From: Brenneria salicis ATCC 15712 = DSM 30166
Lineage (GTDB): Bacteria; Pseudomonadota; Gammaproteobacteria; Enterobacterales; Enterobacteriaceae
Direction of reading: 5' to 3'
Length of the DNA: 64,000 nucleotides
NCBI RefSeq assembly: GCF_003315515.1
Contig: NZ_QNRY01000003.1
Span: forward strand, 92,952-156,951
The notes under the pieces are model-generated. The model ran no database searches. It saw only the letters and a list, made by a program, of their open reading frames with translations, and was not told where the DNA came from. This document shows positions 1 through 11,392 of this stretch, in pieces (position 1 is the first letter of the stretch; the number at the start of each line of letters is the position of its first letter). The position numbers were made by a program, and so were the translations under genes.

Positions 1-2
1 CG

Positions 3-395
3 CGTCAGGCCGACTTTATGGTCGTGGCCGGCACCTGCTTCACCAAAATGGCGCCGGTTATCCAGCGTTTGTATGAACAGATGCTGGAGCCTAAATGGGT
101 GATATCCATGGGCGCCTGCGCCAACTCCGGCGGCATGTACGACATCTATTCCGTTGTTCAGGGTGTTGATAAATTCCTGCCGGTTGATGTGTATATTCCG
201 GGTTGCCCGCCGCGTCCTGAAGCTTATATGCAGGCTCTGCTGCTGTTAAAAAAGTCGATTGGTAAAGAACGCCGCCCTCTGTCATGGGTGGTGGGGGAGC
301 AGGGCGTTTACCGGGCCAATATGCAATCCGAAAAGGAACGTAAACGCGGTGAGCGTATCGCAGTGACCAACCTGCGTTCGCCCGATGAGATTTGA
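3..395 (+). CDS. nuoB: NADH-quinone oxidoreductase subunit B, 3' part (complex I)
   Basis: NuoB sits in the connecting arm of complex I and holds cluster N2, the last iron-sulfur centre before quinone. Only the last 131 codons are present; the frame is open to the window edge. The visible part carries the Cys in the GAC-ANSGG motif and the Cys in the [10 protein letters not shown] motif, two of the N2 ligands; the CC pair lies upstream of the window. The C-terminus ends in a family-typical NLRSPDEI. It is followed after 95 bp by nuoCD in the same direction. The identification is secure; truncation is only due to the window edge. Confidence 0.97.
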   Translation, partial: RQADFMVVAGTCFTKMAPVIQRLYEQMLEPKWVISMGACANSGGMYDIYSVVQGVDKFLPVDVYIPGCPPRPEAYMQALLLLKKSIGKERRPLSWVVGEQGVYRANMQSEKERKRGERIAVTNLRSPDEI

Positions 396-490
396 TCTGT
401 AGATGAATACGCTGGCTGCGTAATATCACGATAACAGTGTGCGGCCAGTATCAAATACAGCAATAGCACATTTAATGTGGTGACCTATTT

Positions 491-2290
491 ATGACAGATT
501 TAACGACGCACGATCTCGCTCTGCCAGCTTGGAAAACCCGCGATCACCTTGACGATCCGGTCATTGGCGAACTGTGTAACCGTTTTGGGCCCGATTCATT
601 TACTGTACAGGCGACACGCACAGGCGTTCCTGTTGTGTGGGTTAAACGTGAGCAATTACTGGAAGTTGTGTCTTTTCTGAAAAAACAGCCGAAGCCATAT
701 GTCATGCTGTTTGATTTACACGGCATGGACGAACGTCTGCGCACCCATCGTGAAGGTTTGCCGGTCGCTGATTTTTCTGTTTTTTACCACTTGATTTCCA
801 TCGAACGTAACCGCGACATCATGCTGAAAGTCGCGCTGGTCGAAAGCGACATGCACTTGCCGACCATGACTAATCTGTTCCCCAATGCCAACTGGTATGA
901 GCGGGAAACCTGGGAAATGTTCGGAATGACCTTTGACGGTCATCCCCATCTGACGCGCATCATGATGCCGCATACCTGGGAAGGTCATCCGCTGCGTAAA
1001 GATTATCCGGCGCGCGCCACCGAATTCGATCCTTTCGTGCTGACCAAGCAGAAAGAGGATTTGGAAATGGAATCGCTGACCTTTAAACCTGAAGACTGGG
1101 GGATGAAACGGGGCACCGAAAACGAGGACTTCATGTTCCTCAATATGGGACCGAACCATCCCTCGTCGCACGGCGCTTTCCGCCTTATCCTGCAATTGGA
1201 TGGCGAAGAGGTGCTCGATTGCGTTCCCGATGTGGGTTATCACCATCGTGGCGCGGAAAAAATGGGCGAGCGTCAGTCCTGGCACAGCTACATACCTTAT
1301 ACCGACCGCATTGAGTATCTGGGTGGCTGCGTCAATGAGATGCCTTACGTCCTGGCGGTAGAAAAACTGGCCGGCATTGAAGTGCCGGATCGCGTTAAAA
1401 CGATCCGCGTCATGTTGTCCGAACTCTTCCGTATCAATAGTCATCTGCTCTACATCAGTACTTTTATTCAGGACGTCGGTGCGATGACGCCGGTGTTTTT
1501 TGCCTTTACCGACCGCCAGAAAATCTACGATCTGGTTGAAGCGATTACCGGTTTTCGTATGCACCCGGCGTGGTTCCGCATCGGCGGGGTGGCGCATGAT
1601 CTGCCGCGTGGCTGGGAGCGTCTGCTGCGTGAGTTCCTCGACTGGATGCCCGCTCGTCTTAATACCTATGTCAAAGCCGCCTTGCAGAACACCATTCTGA
1701 AAGGCCGTACTCAGGGCGTTGCCGCCTACAATGCGAAAGAAGCATTGGAGTGGGGCGTTACCGGCGCGGGGCTGCGCGCCACTGGTATTGATTTTGACAT
1801 CCGTAAGCGCCGTCCGTATTCCGGCTACGAAAACTATGACTTTGAAGTGCCGGTCGGCAATGGGATCAGTGACTGCTACAGCCGTGTGATGCTCAAAGTC
1901 GAAGAACTGCGTCAGAGTCTGCGCATTCTGGAACAATGTCTGAATAACATGCCGGAAGGCCCGTTCAAGGCGGATCATCCGCTGACCACGCCGCCGCCGA
2001 AAGAGCGCACCTTGCAGCACATTGATACCCTGATTAACCACTTCCTCCAGGTTTCGTGGGGGCCGGTGATGCCTGCCAATGAATCATTCCAAATGATTGA
2101 GGCAACCAAAGGCATCAATAGCTACTACCTGACCAGTGACGGCGGCACCATGAGCTACCGTACCCGTATTCGCACGCCGAGTTACGCGCATCTGCAACAG
2201 ATTCCCTCTGTCATCCGTGGATGTCTGGTATCCGACTTGATCGTTTACCTCGGCAGTATTGATTTTGTCATGTCAGATGTGGACCGCTAA
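491..2290 (+). CDS. nuoCD: NADH-quinone oxidoreductase fused subunit C/D
   Basis: This 599-residue protein fuses the 30-kDa (NuoC, about residues 1-190) and 49-kDa (NuoD, about 205-599) subunits, as in E. coli and other enterobacteria. The NuoD half helps form the quinone site next to N2. The NuoC signature around [12 protein letters not shown] and the NuoD signature [13 protein letters not shown] are both visible. Length matches the E. coli fusion (about 600). It is the second gene of the operon, 2 nt from nuoE, which implies translational coupling. No lesion is seen. Confidence 0.98.
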   Translation: MTDLTTHDLALPAWKTRDHLDDPVIGELCNRFGPDSFTVQATRTGVPVVWVKREQLLEVVSFLKKQPKPYVMLFDLHGMDERLRTHREGLPVADFSVFYHLISIERNRDIMLKVALVESDMHLPTMTNLFPNANWYERETWEMFGMTFDGHPHLTRIMMPHTWEGHPLRKDYPARATEFDPFVLTKQKEDLEMESLTFKPEDWGMKRGTENEDFMFLNMGPNHPSSHGAFRLILQLDGEEVLDCVPDVGYHHRGAEKMGERQSWHSYIPYTDRIEYLGGCVNEMPYVLAVEKLAGIEVPDRVKTIRVMLSELFRINSHLLYISTFIQDVGAMTPVFFAFTDRQKIYDLVEAITGFRMHPAWFRIGGVAHDLPRGWERLLREFLDWMPARLNTYVKAALQNTILKGRTQGVAAYNAKEALEWGVTGAGLRATGIDFDIRKRRPYSGYENYDFEVPVGNGISDCYSRVMLKVEELRQSLRILEQCLNNMPEGPFKADHPLTTPPPKERTLQHIDTLINHFLQVSWGPVMPANESFQMIEATKGINSYYLTSDGGTMSYRTRIRTPSYAHLQQIPSVIRGCLVSDLIVYLGSIDFVMSDVDR

Positions 2291-2292
2291 TT

Positions 2293-2841
2293 ATGCATGA
2301 TCATAACAACAAGCACGATCATATCGACGCTCAGGGGCAACCCGCCGCCGATTCGCTGACGAAAGAAGACGTTTTTGTGTTGAGCGACGCTGAGCGTGAC
2401 GCGATTGAACACGAAAAACACCATTATGAAGATGCCCGCGCGGCCTCCATCGAAGCGCTGAAGATCGTTCAGAAGCAGCGTGGTTGGGTGCCGGATGGCG
2501 CCATCCATGCCATTGCCGATGTACTGGGCATTCCCGCCAGCGATGTTGAAGGTGTGGCGACATTCTATAGCCAGATTTTCCGTCAACCGGTCGGGCGTCA
2601 CATTATTCGCTATTGCGACAGCGTGGTGTGCCATATCAATGGCTACCAGGGCGTTCAGGCCGCATTGGAGCGCAAGCTCAGCATCAAGCCGGGCCAGACG
2701 ACTTTTGACGGACGTTTCACGTTACTGCCGACCTGCTGTCTGGGGAACTGCGACAAGGGGCCGTCAATGATGATTGACGAAGATACCCACAGCCAGGTGA
2801 AGCCTGAAGATATTGAATCGTTATTGGAGCAGTATCAATGA
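2293..2841 (+). CDS. nuoE: NADH-quinone oxidoreductase subunit E
   Basis: NuoE is the 24-kDa-type subunit of the NADH dehydrogenase module and holds the [2Fe-2S] cluster N1a. The four Cys ligands are visible: CDSVVC and, about 36 residues later, CCLGNC. The protein has 182 residues, about 16 more than E. coli NuoE, because of a His/Asp-rich N-terminal extension ([12 protein letters not shown]). The start two bases after the nuoCD stop fits operon packing; a later start cannot be excluded. Its end overlaps the nuoF start by 4 nt. Confidence 0.97.
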   Translation: MHDHNNKHDHIDAQGQPAADSLTKEDVFVLSDAERDAIEHEKHHYEDARAASIEALKIVQKQRGWVPDGAIHAIADVLGIPASDVEGVATFYSQIFRQPVGRHIIRYCDSVVCHINGYQGVQAALERKLSIKPGQTTFDGRFTLLPTCCLGNCDKGPSMMIDEDTHSQVKPEDIESLLEQYQ

Positions 2842-4187
2842 GTAAAAACATTGTCCTGACTGCTGAGCAGCATCCTCTGACCTGGCGTTTGCGTGACGAT
2901 AAACAGCCAGTATGGTTGGATGAATATCGCAGCAAAAACGGCTATGCCGGTGCGAAAAAAGTATTAGATGGTATGGCGCAGGATGAGGTGGTTTCTCTGG
3001 TTAAAGATGCCGGGCTGAAAGGGCGCGGCGGTGCGGGTTTTTCGACCGGGCTGAAATGGAGCCTGATGCCGAAAGACGAAAGCATGAATATCCGTTATCT
3101 GCTGTGCAACGCGGATGAAATGGAGCCGGGAACATATAAAGACCGCCTTTTGATGGAACAACTGCCGCACCTGTTGGTGGAAGGCATGCTGATTAGCGCG
3201 TTTGCGTTAAAAGCCTACCGCGGCTATATCTTCCTGCGCGGCGAGTATATCGAGGCGGCGGTGAATCTACGCCGTGCGATTGAAGAGGCGAAAGATGCGG
3301 GGTTGCTGGGTAAAAATATTCTTGGCAGCGGATTTGATTTCGAGTTGTTCGTCCACACCGGCGCGGGGCGTTATATCTGCGGCGAAGAAACGGCGCTAAT
3401 CAACTCGCTGGAAGGCCGCCGCGCCAATCCGCGTTCCAAACCGCCTTTCCCGGCCTCCGCCGGCGCCTGGGGCAAGCCGACCTGCGTAAACAACGTTGAA
3501 ACGCTGTGTAATGTGCCGGCGATCATTGAACATGGCGCAGCTTGGTATCAGGGGTTGTCGGCGGGCAAGAGTAAAGATGCCGGCACCAAGCTGATGGGGT
3601 TTTCCGGCCGCGTCAAAAATCCCGGTTTATGGGAACTGCCATTCGGCACGACCGCCCGTGAAATCCTGGAAGATTATGCCGGCGGGATGCGGGATGGGTT
3701 GACGCTCAAAGCCTGGCAGCCAGGTGGCGCGGGAACGGATTTTCTGACGGAAAGCCACCTCGATCTGCCAATGGATTTCGAGAACATCGCGAAAGCGGGC
3801 AGCCGCCTGGGGACGGCGTTGGCGATGGCGGTTGATCACGAAATCAACATGGTGTCACTCACTCGTAATCTGGAAGAGTTTTTCGCACGCGAGTCCTGCG
3901 GCTGGTGTACGCCTTGCCGCGATGGTCTGCCGTGGAGCGTTAAGCTGCTGCGTGCGCTGGAGCGTGGGGAAGGGCAACCGGGCGACATCGAAACGCTGGA
4001 GCAGTTATGCCGTTTCCTCGGCCCCGGCAATACCTTCTGCGCCCATGCGCCGGGCGCGGTTGAGCCATTGCAAAGCGCCATTAAATATTTCCGGGAAGAA
4101 TTTGAGGCGGGAATATCTCCGCATTATCTGGGTAACCTTAAAACGATTGGCGGGATCCAACCCAACTTGTTGAAAGCGCGTTGGTGA
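2838..4187 (+). CDS. nuoF: NADH-quinone oxidoreductase subunit F (NADH/FMN site)
   Basis: NuoF is the 51-kDa-type flavoprotein that binds NADH and FMN and carries cluster N3. The glycine-rich [13 protein letters not shown] motif, the [15 protein letters not shown] motif and the N3 ligands in [11 protein letters not shown] followed by a later Cys (FCAHAPGA) are all present. Length 449 residues agrees with E. coli (445). The ATGA overlap with nuoE indicates coupling. A gap of about 140 bp separates it from nuoG. Confidence 0.98.
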   Translation: MSKNIVLTAEQHPLTWRLRDDKQPVWLDEYRSKNGYAGAKKVLDGMAQDEVVSLVKDAGLKGRGGAGFSTGLKWSLMPKDESMNIRYLLCNADEMEPGTYKDRLLMEQLPHLLVEGMLISAFALKAYRGYIFLRGEYIEAAVNLRRAIEEAKDAGLLGKNILGSGFDFELFVHTGAGRYICGEETALINSLEGRRANPRSKPPFPASAGAWGKPTCVNNVETLCNVPAIIEHGAAWYQGLSAGKSKDAGTKLMGFSGRVKNPGLWELPFGTTAREILEDYAGGMRDGLTLKAWQPGGAGTDFLTESHLDLPMDFENIAKAGSRLGTALAMAVDHEINMVSLTRNLEEFFARESCGWCTPCRDGLPWSVKLLRALERGEGQPGDIETLEQLCRFLGPGNTFCAHAPGAVEPLQSAIKYFREEFEAGISPHYLGNLKTIGGIQPNLLKARW

Positions 4188-4193
4188 CAGGAC

Positions 4194-4220
4194 GCCTGAT
4201 AAGTACTGGGCCTGATAAGT
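4194..4220 (+). repeat. Two 11-bp direct repeats in the nuoF-nuoG gap
   Basis: GCCTGATAAGT occurs at 4194-4204 and again at 4210-4220, a 16-bp period. The gap between nuoF and nuoG (4188-4329) is the longest inside this operon and contains no other gene. Function unknown. Confidence 0.6.
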
Positions 4221-4329
4221 GTGAGATGCAATTAATGTATCCGCCGGGTGGCGCGAGCAGGCCACTCCGATAACAGAATTTTTGATTAGCGCCCGTGGCG
4301 ACGCGGGCCATTATGGAAGCATGCTGACT

Positions 4330-7056
4330 ATGGCTACTATTCATGTAGACGGCAAAGAGTATGAAGTAAACGGAGCGGACAATCTTCTTGAAGCCTGTCT
4401 GTCTCTGGGACTTGATATTCCTTACTTTTGCTGGCACCCGGCGCTGGGAAGCGTTGGTTCCTGCCGCCTTTGTGCGGTGAAGCAATATCAGAACGCGGAG
4501 GATACCCGAGGTCGACTGGTGATGTCATGTATGACACCCGCCACAGAGGGAACGTTTATTGCGATTGAAGACGAAGAAGCGCAGCTATTCCGTAAAACGA
4601 TAGTTGAATTTCTGATGACCAATCACCCGCACGATTGCCCGGTGTGTGAGGAAGGCGGTAACTGTCATCTGCAAGATATGACGGTCATGACGGGACAGAA
4701 CTTCCGTCGCTATCGTTTTACCAAACGTACTCACCGCAATCAGGATCTCGGCCCCTTCATTTCTCACGAAATGAATCGCTGTATCGCTTGTTATCGTTGC
4801 GTGCGTTATTACAAGGATTACGCGGACGGCAAAGATCTCGGCGTATACGGCGCGCATGATAATGTCTATTTCGGGCGTCCCGAAGACGGTACGTTGGAAA
4901 GCGAATTTTCCGGCAACCTGGTTGAAGTCTGTCCTACCGGCGTCTTTACCGATAAGACGCATTCCGAGCGCTATAACCGTAAATGGGATATGCAGTTTGC
5001 GCCGAGCATCTGCCAACAGTGCAGCATCGGGTGCAACACCAGCCCCGGCGAGCGTTATGGCGAGTTACGGCGCATCGAAAACCGTTTCAACGGCAGCGTA
5101 AACCACTACTTCTTATGTGACCGCGGTCGTTTTGGCTATGGTTACGTTAATCTGAAAGATCGTCCGCAACAGCCACTGCTGCGCCGCGGTGACGACTGGA
5201 TTGCGCTGAATGCCGACCAAGCGCTGCAAAGCGCGGCTGATGCTCTGCGTCAGGCGAAGAAAACCATTGGCATCGGCTCACCCCGCGCCAGTGTGGAAAG
5301 CAACTTTGCGTTGCGCGAACTGGTGGGAGCGGAGAATTTCTATACCGGCATCGCGCAGGATGAACAAAATCGTCTGCAACTGATGCTGAAGGTATTGCGC
5401 GAAAGCGGTGTGCGCACGCCTGCTCTGCGCGAGATAGAGAGTTACGATGCGGTTCTGGTTCTGGGCGAAGATTTAACCCAGACCGGCGCACGTATTGCGC
5501 TGGCCGTGCGTCAGGCGGTGAAAGGCAAGGCGCGTGAAATGGCGGCGGCGCAGAAAGTGGCTGACTGGCAAATCGCGGCCATCATGAATATCGGTCAGCA
5601 TGCCAAGCATCCGTTGTTCATCACTAACGTGGATAGCACCCGTCTGGATGATATTGCCGCCTGGAATTACCGTGCGCCTGTCGCCGATCAAGCGCGGCTG
5701 GGGTTCGCCATCGCCCATGCGCTGGACGACAATGCGCCGGGCGTGAGCGATCTGGCATCCGATCTGGCGCAGAAGGCCGATATCATTGCGCAGGCGCTGG
5801 CCGGGGCGAAGAAACCGTTGATCATTTCAGGCACCAATTCCGGCAGTGAAGAGATGATCGCCGCTGCCGCCAATGTGGTGAAAGCGCTGAAAAATCGCGG
5901 TGCGGATGTCGGCATTACGTTTGTCGCTTCCGCCGCGAACAGCGTCGGTCTGTCGATGATTGGCGGCGGTTCGCTGGATGAGGCGCTTGCTCAATTGGAG
6001 AACGGTGAAGCCGACAGTGTGGTGGTGCTGGAGAACGATCTCTACCGTCATGCGTCGGCGGCGCGCGTTGACGCCGCGCTGGAAAAAGCGACCAATCTGT
6101 TGGTGCTGGATCATCAACGTACCCCGATTATGGATAAAGCCAGCCTGATTTTCTCATCAGCCAGTTTTGCTGAAAGCGATGGAACGCTGGTCAATCAGGA
6201 AGGGCGCGCTCAACGCTTCTTCCAGGTTTATGACCCCGCTTACTACAACGATAACATCGTGATGCTGGGAAGCTGGCGTTGGCTGCATTCCCTGTTTATT
6301 ACCTATAGCAGTCAGCAGGTTGACTGGACTGCGCTTGATCATGTGATTGATGCCTGCGTTAGCGCGCTACCGCAACTGGCGGCGATCAAACAGGCCGCAC
6401 CGGATGCGTCTTTCCGTATTCGTGGACAGAAACTGGCCCGTTCGCCGAACCGCTCGAGCGGACGCACGGCGATGCGCGCCAATATCAGCGTGCATGAACC
6501 GCGTCAGCCGCAGGATACGGACACCATGTTTGCTTTCTCAATGGAAGGAAACAACAGTCCGACCGCACAACGTCAGCAAATTCCATTTGCCTGGGCGCCA
6601 GGCTGGAACTCGCCGCAGGCCTGGAACAAATTCCAGGACGAAGTGGGCGGACATCTGCGCCACGGCGATCCGGGGGTGCGTATTATCGAAGCCGGTGAAA
6701 GTTCGCTGGGGTACTTCGATACTATTCCGTCCGCGTTTGCCGCCGCGTCAGGTCAGTGGCGGGTTGCGCCCTATTACCACCTGTTCGGCAGTGATGAAAT
6801 GTCACAGCGTTCGGCGGTGATCCAGCAGCGTATGCCGGAACCCTATGTGATGGTTAACCCGTCCGATGCGGCGGCGCTCGGCGTCAATGCCGGCGCATTG
6901 GTGGAATTGACCTGCGAGGGGCAGACGTTGCGTTTACCGCTGCGTTTAAGTGCTGAACTGAGTCAGGGACAGGTTGGTTTACCGCTTGGATTGCCGGGTA
7001 TCGCCCCGGTTCTGGTGGGCGCAACCGTTGAAAATCTGCGGGAGGCTGCGCAATGA
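4330..7056 (+). CDS. nuoG: NADH-quinone oxidoreductase subunit G
   Basis: NuoG is the large iron-sulfur subunit of the peripheral arm; its C-terminal part is a molybdopterin-oxidoreductase-like domain without cofactor. Seen in order: the N1b Cys set near residues 30-50, the [12 protein letters not shown] motif of N5, CIACYRC with VCPTG, and CQQCSIGC of the extra cluster N7. The frame is open from 4282, but the start [13 protein letters not shown] at 4330 matches E. coli and has GGAAG about 10 bases upstream; this gives 908 residues, the E. coli length. Its stop overlaps the nuoH start by 4 nt. Confidence 0.97.
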   Translation: MATIHVDGKEYEVNGADNLLEACLSLGLDIPYFCWHPALGSVGSCRLCAVKQYQNAEDTRGRLVMSCMTPATEGTFIAIEDEEAQLFRKTIVEFLMTNHPHDCPVCEEGGNCHLQDMTVMTGQNFRRYRFTKRTHRNQDLGPFISHEMNRCIACYRCVRYYKDYADGKDLGVYGAHDNVYFGRPEDGTLESEFSGNLVEVCPTGVFTDKTHSERYNRKWDMQFAPSICQQCSIGCNTSPGERYGELRRIENRFNGSVNHYFLCDRGRFGYGYVNLKDRPQQPLLRRGDDWIALNADQALQSAADALRQAKKTIGIGSPRASVESNFALRELVGAENFYTGIAQDEQNRLQLMLKVLRESGVRTPALREIESYDAVLVLGEDLTQTGARIALAVRQAVKGKAREMAAAQKVADWQIAAIMNIGQHAKHPLFITNVDSTRLDDIAAWNYRAPVADQARLGFAIAHALDDNAPGVSDLASDLAQKADIIAQALAGAKKPLIISGTNSGSEEMIAAAANVVKALKNRGADVGITFVASAANSVGLSMIGGGSLDEALAQLENGEADSVVVLENDLYRHASAARVDAALEKATNLLVLDHQRTPIMDKASLIFSSASFAESDGTLVNQEGRAQRFFQVYDPAYYNDNIVMLGSWRWLHSLFITYSSQQVDWTALDHVIDACVSALPQLAAIKQAAPDASFRIRGQKLARSPNRSSGRTAMRANISVHEPRQPQDTDTMFAFSMEGNNSPTAQRQQIPFAWAPGWNSPQAWNKFQDEVGGHLRHGDPGVRIIEAGESSLGYFDTIPSAFAAASGQWRVAPYYHLFGSDEMSQRSAVIQQRMPEPYVMVNPSDAAALGVNAGALVELTCEGQTLRLPLRLSAELSQGQVGLPLGLPGIAPVLVGATVENLREAAQ

Positions 7057-8027
7057 GTTGGTTTACACCGGAAATTATCGAGATTCTGAGTTCAGTTGGG
7101 AAATCGATCGTCATCCTGTTGGTCGTCGTGACCTGCGGGGCATTTATGAGTATGGGCGAACGTAAGTTGCTGGGGCTGTTTCAGGGGCGCTACGGGCCGA
7201 ACCGGGTAGGTTGGGGAGGTTCGTTGCAGCTTGTCGCCGATATGATCAAAATGTTCTTCAAAGAAGACTGGGTGCCGAAGTTTACTGACAAAGTCATCTT
7301 CACTCTGGCGCCAATGATCGCGTTTACCTCATTGTTGCTGGCTTTCGCCATTGTTCCGGTCAGCCCCACCTGGGGCGTTTCCGACCTGAACATCGGACTG
7401 TTGTTTTTCCTGATGATGGCGGGGTTGGCGGTTTATGCGGTGCTGTTCGCCGGCTGGTCAAGCAACAACAAATACTCATTGCTGGGGGCCGTCCGTGCGT
7501 CGGCGCAAACCTTAAGTTATGAAGTGTTCCTTGGCTTATCCCTGATGGGGGTGGTGGCGCAGGCCGGTTCATTCAATATGCGCGATATTGTGGATTCGCA
7601 GGCGCATTTGTGGAATGTGATCCCGCAATTCTTCGGCTTCATTACGTTTGCTATCGCCGGTGTCGCGGTATGTCACCGCCATCCGTTTGACCAGCCGGAA
7701 GCAGAGCAGGAACTGGCTGATGGTTATCACATTGAATATTCCGGCATGAAGTTCGGTTTGTTCTTTGTCGGCGAATATATCGGTATCGTGACGGTTTCCG
7801 CGCTGATTGTAACCCTGTTCTTCGGCGGCTGGCATGGTCCGTTGTTGCCGCCATTTATCTGGTTCGCACTGAAAACGGCCTTCTTCATGATGATGTTCAT
7901 TCTGATCCGTGCCGCGTTGCCCCGTCCGCGTTATGACCAGGTGATGGCTTTCGGCTGGAAAGTCTGTCTGCCGATAACGCTGCTGAACCTGCTGGCGACT
8001 GCCGCCGTCATTTTGTACAACGCTTGA
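7053..8027 (+). CDS. nuoH: NADH-quinone oxidoreductase subunit H (membrane)
   Basis: NuoH is the membrane subunit that joins the two arms and contributes to the quinone channel. The 324-residue protein has the expected hydrophobic segments and the conserved [19 protein letters not shown] loop after the first helix, plus the acidic loop [20 protein letters not shown]. Length matches E. coli (325). It overlaps nuoG by 4 nt. Confidence 0.98.
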   Translation: MSWFTPEIIEILSSVGKSIVILLVVVTCGAFMSMGERKLLGLFQGRYGPNRVGWGGSLQLVADMIKMFFKEDWVPKFTDKVIFTLAPMIAFTSLLLAFAIVPVSPTWGVSDLNIGLLFFLMMAGLAVYAVLFAGWSSNNKYSLLGAVRASAQTLSYEVFLGLSLMGVVAQAGSFNMRDIVDSQAHLWNVIPQFFGFITFAIAGVAVCHRHPFDQPEAEQELADGYHIEYSGMKFGLFFVGEYIGIVTVSALIVTLFFGGWHGPLLPPFIWFALKTAFFMMMFILIRAALPRPRYDQVMAFGWKVCLPITLLNLLATAAVILYNA

Positions 8028-8044
8028 GAAGGGGTGAATAAACC

Positions 8045-8587
8045 ATGACATTAAAAGATTTAGTGGTTGGTTTCGGCACCCAGGTACGCAGTATCTGTAT
8101 GGTGGGATCAAACGCTTTTAAAAAGCGTGAAACCAAAATGTATCCTGAGGAGCCGGTGAATCCGCCGCCACGCTATCGTGGGCGGATCGTACTGACGCGC
8201 GATCCCGATGGTGAAGAGCGCTGTGTGGCTTGCAACTTGTGTGCGGTAGCCTGTCCGGTCGGCTGCATCTCGTTACAGAAAGCCGAAACCAAAGATGGCC
8301 GCTGGTATCCCGAGTTTTTCCGTATCAACTTCTCGCGTTGTATCTTCTGCGGATTCTGTGAGGAAGCCTGCCCGACCACCGCTATTCAGCTAACGCCGGA
8401 TTTTGAGATGGGCGATTACAAACGTCAGGATCTAGTTTATGAAAAAGAAGATCTGCTGATATCGGGGCCGGGTAAATATCCAGAATACAACTTTTACCGG
8501 ATGGCGGGCATGGCCATTGATGGGAAAGATAAAGGCGAAGCCGAAAACGAAGCCAAACCCATTGATGTCAAAGGTCTGTTGCCCTAA
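8045..8587 (+). CDS. nuoI: NADH-quinone oxidoreductase subunit I (two 4Fe-4S)
   Basis: NuoI carries clusters N6a and N6b, which pass electrons from NuoG towards NuoB. Two ferredoxin-type motifs are visible: [12 protein letters not shown] and [12 protein letters not shown]. The protein is 180 residues, the same as E. coli. It begins 17 nt after nuoH and ends 9 nt before nuoJ, with an AAGGAG site for nuoJ in between. Confidence 0.98.
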   Translation: MTLKDLVVGFGTQVRSICMVGSNAFKKRETKMYPEEPVNPPPRYRGRIVLTRDPDGEERCVACNLCAVACPVGCISLQKAETKDGRWYPEFFRINFSRCIFCGFCEEACPTTAIQLTPDFEMGDYKRQDLVYEKEDLLISGPGKYPEYNFYRMAGMAIDGKDKGEAENEAKPIDVKGLLP

Positions 8588-8596
8588 GGAGCTAGC

Positions 8597-9151
8597 ATGG
8601 AATTCGCTTTTTATATTACGGGTCTGGTGGCGGTACTGGCGACATTGCGCGTCATTACCCACACTAATCCGGTGCATGCGCTGTTATATCTGATTGTTTC
8701 CCTGTTGGCTGTCGCGGGCGTATTTTTCTCGCTGGGCGCCTACTTTGCCGGCGCGCTGGAAATCATCGTTTACGCGGGCGCCATTATGGTGCTGTTCGTC
8801 TTCGTGGTCATGATGCTCAACCTCGGTAACACCGTGGAGGATCAGGAGCGCGTTTGGCTGAAACCGGGCGTCTGGATTGGTCCCGGACTGCTGTCGCTGG
8901 TTTTACTGATCGTGGTGGTGAAGGCGATACTCAGCCTGAGCGATCAGGGCATCACCGGTGAAATGGTGGATGCGAAAACGGTAGGCATCAGTCTGTTCGG
9001 GCCTTATGTCTTAGCGGTTGAGCTTGCCTCGATGCTGTTGCTGTCAGGATTGGTCGTCGCTTTCCATATTGGTCGTGAAGACAAACGCGGCGAGGTCATC
9101 AGTAATGAGAACCAGGATGTTGATAAGAAAATAGCGGGGGAACGCGCATGA
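8597..9151 (+). CDS. nuoJ: NADH-quinone oxidoreductase subunit J
   Basis: NuoJ is a membrane subunit of the proton-pumping arm. The 184-residue protein has five predicted hydrophobic segments; the third contains the conserved [20 protein letters not shown] stretch, whose pi-bulge is important in this family. It ends with a charged tail and overlaps nuoK by 4 nt. An AAGGAG ribosome site precedes it. Confidence 0.97.
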   Translation: MEFAFYITGLVAVLATLRVITHTNPVHALLYLIVSLLAVAGVFFSLGAYFAGALEIIVYAGAIMVLFVFVVMMLNLGNTVEDQERVWLKPGVWIGPGLLSLVLLIVVVKAILSLSDQGITGEMVDAKTVGISLFGPYVLAVELASMLLLSGLVVAFHIGREDKRGEVISNENQDVDKKIAGERA

Positions 9152-9450
9152 TTCCGTTAGAGCATGGCTTGATTTTAGCCGCCACGCTGTTTGTGTTAGG
9201 GCTAACCGGGCTGATAATTCGCCGTAACTTGCTGTTTATGCTAATTAGTCTTGAAATCATGATCAATGCCGCAGCGTTGGCGTTTGTGGTGGCGGGGAGT
9301 TATTGGCAGCAGCCGGACGGTCAGGTGATGTACATTCTGGCGATTACGCTGGCGGCTGCCGAAGCAAGTATTGGTCTGGCGTTGCTGCTACAGCTGTATC
9401 GTCGCCGTCAAACCCTGAATATTGATACAGTCAGTGAGATGCGCGGATGA
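9148..9450 (+). CDS. nuoK: NADH-quinone oxidoreductase subunit K
   Basis: NuoK is a three-helix, 100-residue membrane subunit homologous to MrpC. Both buried glutamates needed for proton transfer are visible, one in [13 protein letters not shown] (helix 2) and one in [13 protein letters not shown] (helix 3), with the basic YRRRQ tail. It overlaps nuoJ and nuoL by 4 nt each. Confidence 0.98.
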   Translation: MIPLEHGLILAATLFVLGLTGLIIRRNLLFMLISLEIMINAAALAFVVAGSYWQQPDGQVMYILAITLAAAEASIGLALLLQLYRRRQTLNIDTVSEMRG

Positions 9451-11294
9451 ACTTACTCTATTTAACCATATTATTTCCGCTGCTCGGATTTCTGTTGCTG
9501 GCTTTTTCCCGCGGTCGCTGGTCTGAGAATACCTCTGCAACCGTCGGCGTTGGCTCGATTGGTCTGGCAGCGTTGATTACCGCCTGGGTTGTGGTCGATT
9601 TTATCGGCCAGCAACAAAGCGGCGCGACCATTTTTAACCAGCATTTGTGGACATGGATGGCGGTCGGCAACTTCAATATCGGCGTTACGCTGACGCTTGA
9701 TGGCTTGTCCGTCACCATGTTGTCCGTTGTCACCGGCGTTGGCTTCTTTATCCATCTGTTTGCCTCATGGTACATGCGCGGCGAAGAGGGATATTCGCGC
9801 TTTTTTGCCTACACCAACCTGTTTATTGCGAGCATGGTGGTGCTGGTGCTGGCGGATAACCTGTTGCTGATGTATCTCGGCTGGGAAGGCGTGGGGCTGT
9901 GCAGCTATCTGCTGATCGGTTTTTACTATACCAATCCTAAGAACGGCGCGGCGGCCATGAAAGCCTTCGTGGTAACCCGCGTGGGCGACGTGTTTCTGGC
10001 ATTCGCCTTGTTCATCCTTTACAACGAACTAGGCACGCTCAACTTCCGTGAATTGATGGTGCTGGCGCCGCAACAACTGGCGGAAGGTTCCCCGGCGATA
10101 ACCTGGGCGACCTTGATGTTGCTTGGCGGCGCGGTGGGTAAATCCGCGCAGTTGCCGTTGCAGACCTGGCTGGCCGATGCGATGGCCGGCCCGACGGCGG
10201 TTTCCGCATTGATCCACGCCGCGACCATGGTGACCGCCGGCGTTTATCTGATCGCCCGTACTCACGGCCTGTTCCTGATGGCGCCGGATGTGTTGCATCT
10301 GGTCGGCATCATCGGTGCGTTTACGCTGGTATTGGCCGGATTTGCCGCGTTGGTGCAGACGGATATCAAACGTGTGCTGGCCTATTCCACCATGAGTCAG
10401 ATTGGTTATATGTTTCTGGCGTTGGGCGTCCAGGCATGGGACGCGGCGATTTTCCACCTGATGACGCACGCGTTTTTCAAAGCGCTGCTGTTCCTGTCTT
10501 CTGGTTCGGTCATCCTGGCCTGTCATCATGAACAGAACATTTTCAAAATGGGTGGCCTGCGGAAAACCATTCCGTTGGTTTATGTCTGCTTCCTGGTTGG
10601 CGGCGCGGCGCTGTCGGCATTGCCGTTGCTGACGGCAGGTTTCTTCAGTAAAGACGAAATTCTGGCCGGGGCATGGGCGAATGGTCATCTCAACTTGATG
10701 GTGGCGGGATTGGCCGGGGCCTTTATGACCTCGTTGTACACCTTCCGTATGATTTTTATCGTGTTCCACGGCGAAGCAAAAACCAAGGCGCATGCGGGAA
10801 AAGGGATTTCTCATCATTTGCCGCTGATCGTGTTGATGGTGCTGTCGACGTTTATCGGCGCGATGATTGTTCCTCCTTTGCAGGGCGTACTGCCGCAAAC
10901 AACGGAACTTGAGCATGGTCAGCTAATGACGCTGGAAATTGCTTCCGGCGTGGTCGCCGTCGCGGGCATCGTACTGGCTGCCATGCTGTGGCTGGGTAAA
11001 CGTCGATTGGTGAACAATATTGCACAAAGCGCGCCCGGACGTTTCTTCTCGACCTGGTGGTTCCATGCCTGGGGCTTCGACTGGTTGTACGACAAAGTCT
11101 TTGTCAGACCTTACCTGGCTATTGCGAAGTTGCTGCGGCGTGATCCGCTGGACGCATTGATGAATATTCTGGCTTGCATTACCCGCTGGGGGAACCGGGG
11201 GTTGACCGTGAGCGAAAATGGTCAGGTGCGCTGGTACGTTGCCTCCATGGGGGTGGGTGCTGTCGTCGTGCTGGCGTTGTTATTGCTGATTTAA
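9447..11294 (+). CDS. nuoL: NADH-quinone oxidoreductase subunit L (antiporter-like)
   Basis: NuoL is the distal antiporter-like proton pump with a long lateral amphipathic helix near its C-terminus. The 615-residue length matches E. coli (613). The key Glu lies in [18 protein letters not shown] and the key Lys in the [20 protein letters not shown] segment. The frame is intact. About 98 bp without a gene follow before the nuoM start. Confidence 0.98.
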   Translation: MNLLYLTILFPLLGFLLLAFSRGRWSENTSATVGVGSIGLAALITAWVVVDFIGQQQSGATIFNQHLWTWMAVGNFNIGVTLTLDGLSVTMLSVVTGVGFFIHLFASWYMRGEEGYSRFFAYTNLFIASMVVLVLADNLLLMYLGWEGVGLCSYLLIGFYYTNPKNGAAAMKAFVVTRVGDVFLAFALFILYNELGTLNFRELMVLAPQQLAEGSPAITWATLMLLGGAVGKSAQLPLQTWLADAMAGPTAVSALIHAATMVTAGVYLIARTHGLFLMAPDVLHLVGIIGAFTLVLAGFAALVQTDIKRVLAYSTMSQIGYMFLALGVQAWDAAIFHLMTHAFFKALLFLSSGSVILACHHEQNIFKMGGLRKTIPLVYVCFLVGGAALSALPLLTAGFFSKDEILAGAWANGHLNLMVAGLAGAFMTSLYTFRMIFIVFHGEAKTKAHAGKGISHHLPLIVLMVLSTFIGAMIVPPLQGVLPQTTELEHGQLMTLEIASGVVAVAGIVLAAMLWLGKRRLVNNIAQSAPGRFFSTWWFHAWGFDWLYDKVFVRPYLAIAKLLRRDPLDALMNILACITRWGNRGLTVSENGQVRWYVASMGVGAVVVLALLLLI

Positions 11295-11392
11295 GACGGT
11301 AGCCGGGAACGTATGATGGGTGGGGCATTCCCGATGTGAATGTCCGCCCCGGCAAGTTTTCAGATTTCTTTAATTTAGGGACACAAAGCGCC

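Noticed and set aside
716..2041. 441-codon antisense frame under nuoCD (and a similar 295-codon one under nuoL, 10029-10916)
   Set aside because: Shadow frames caused by codon bias of the real genes on the + strand; composition is not protein-like.
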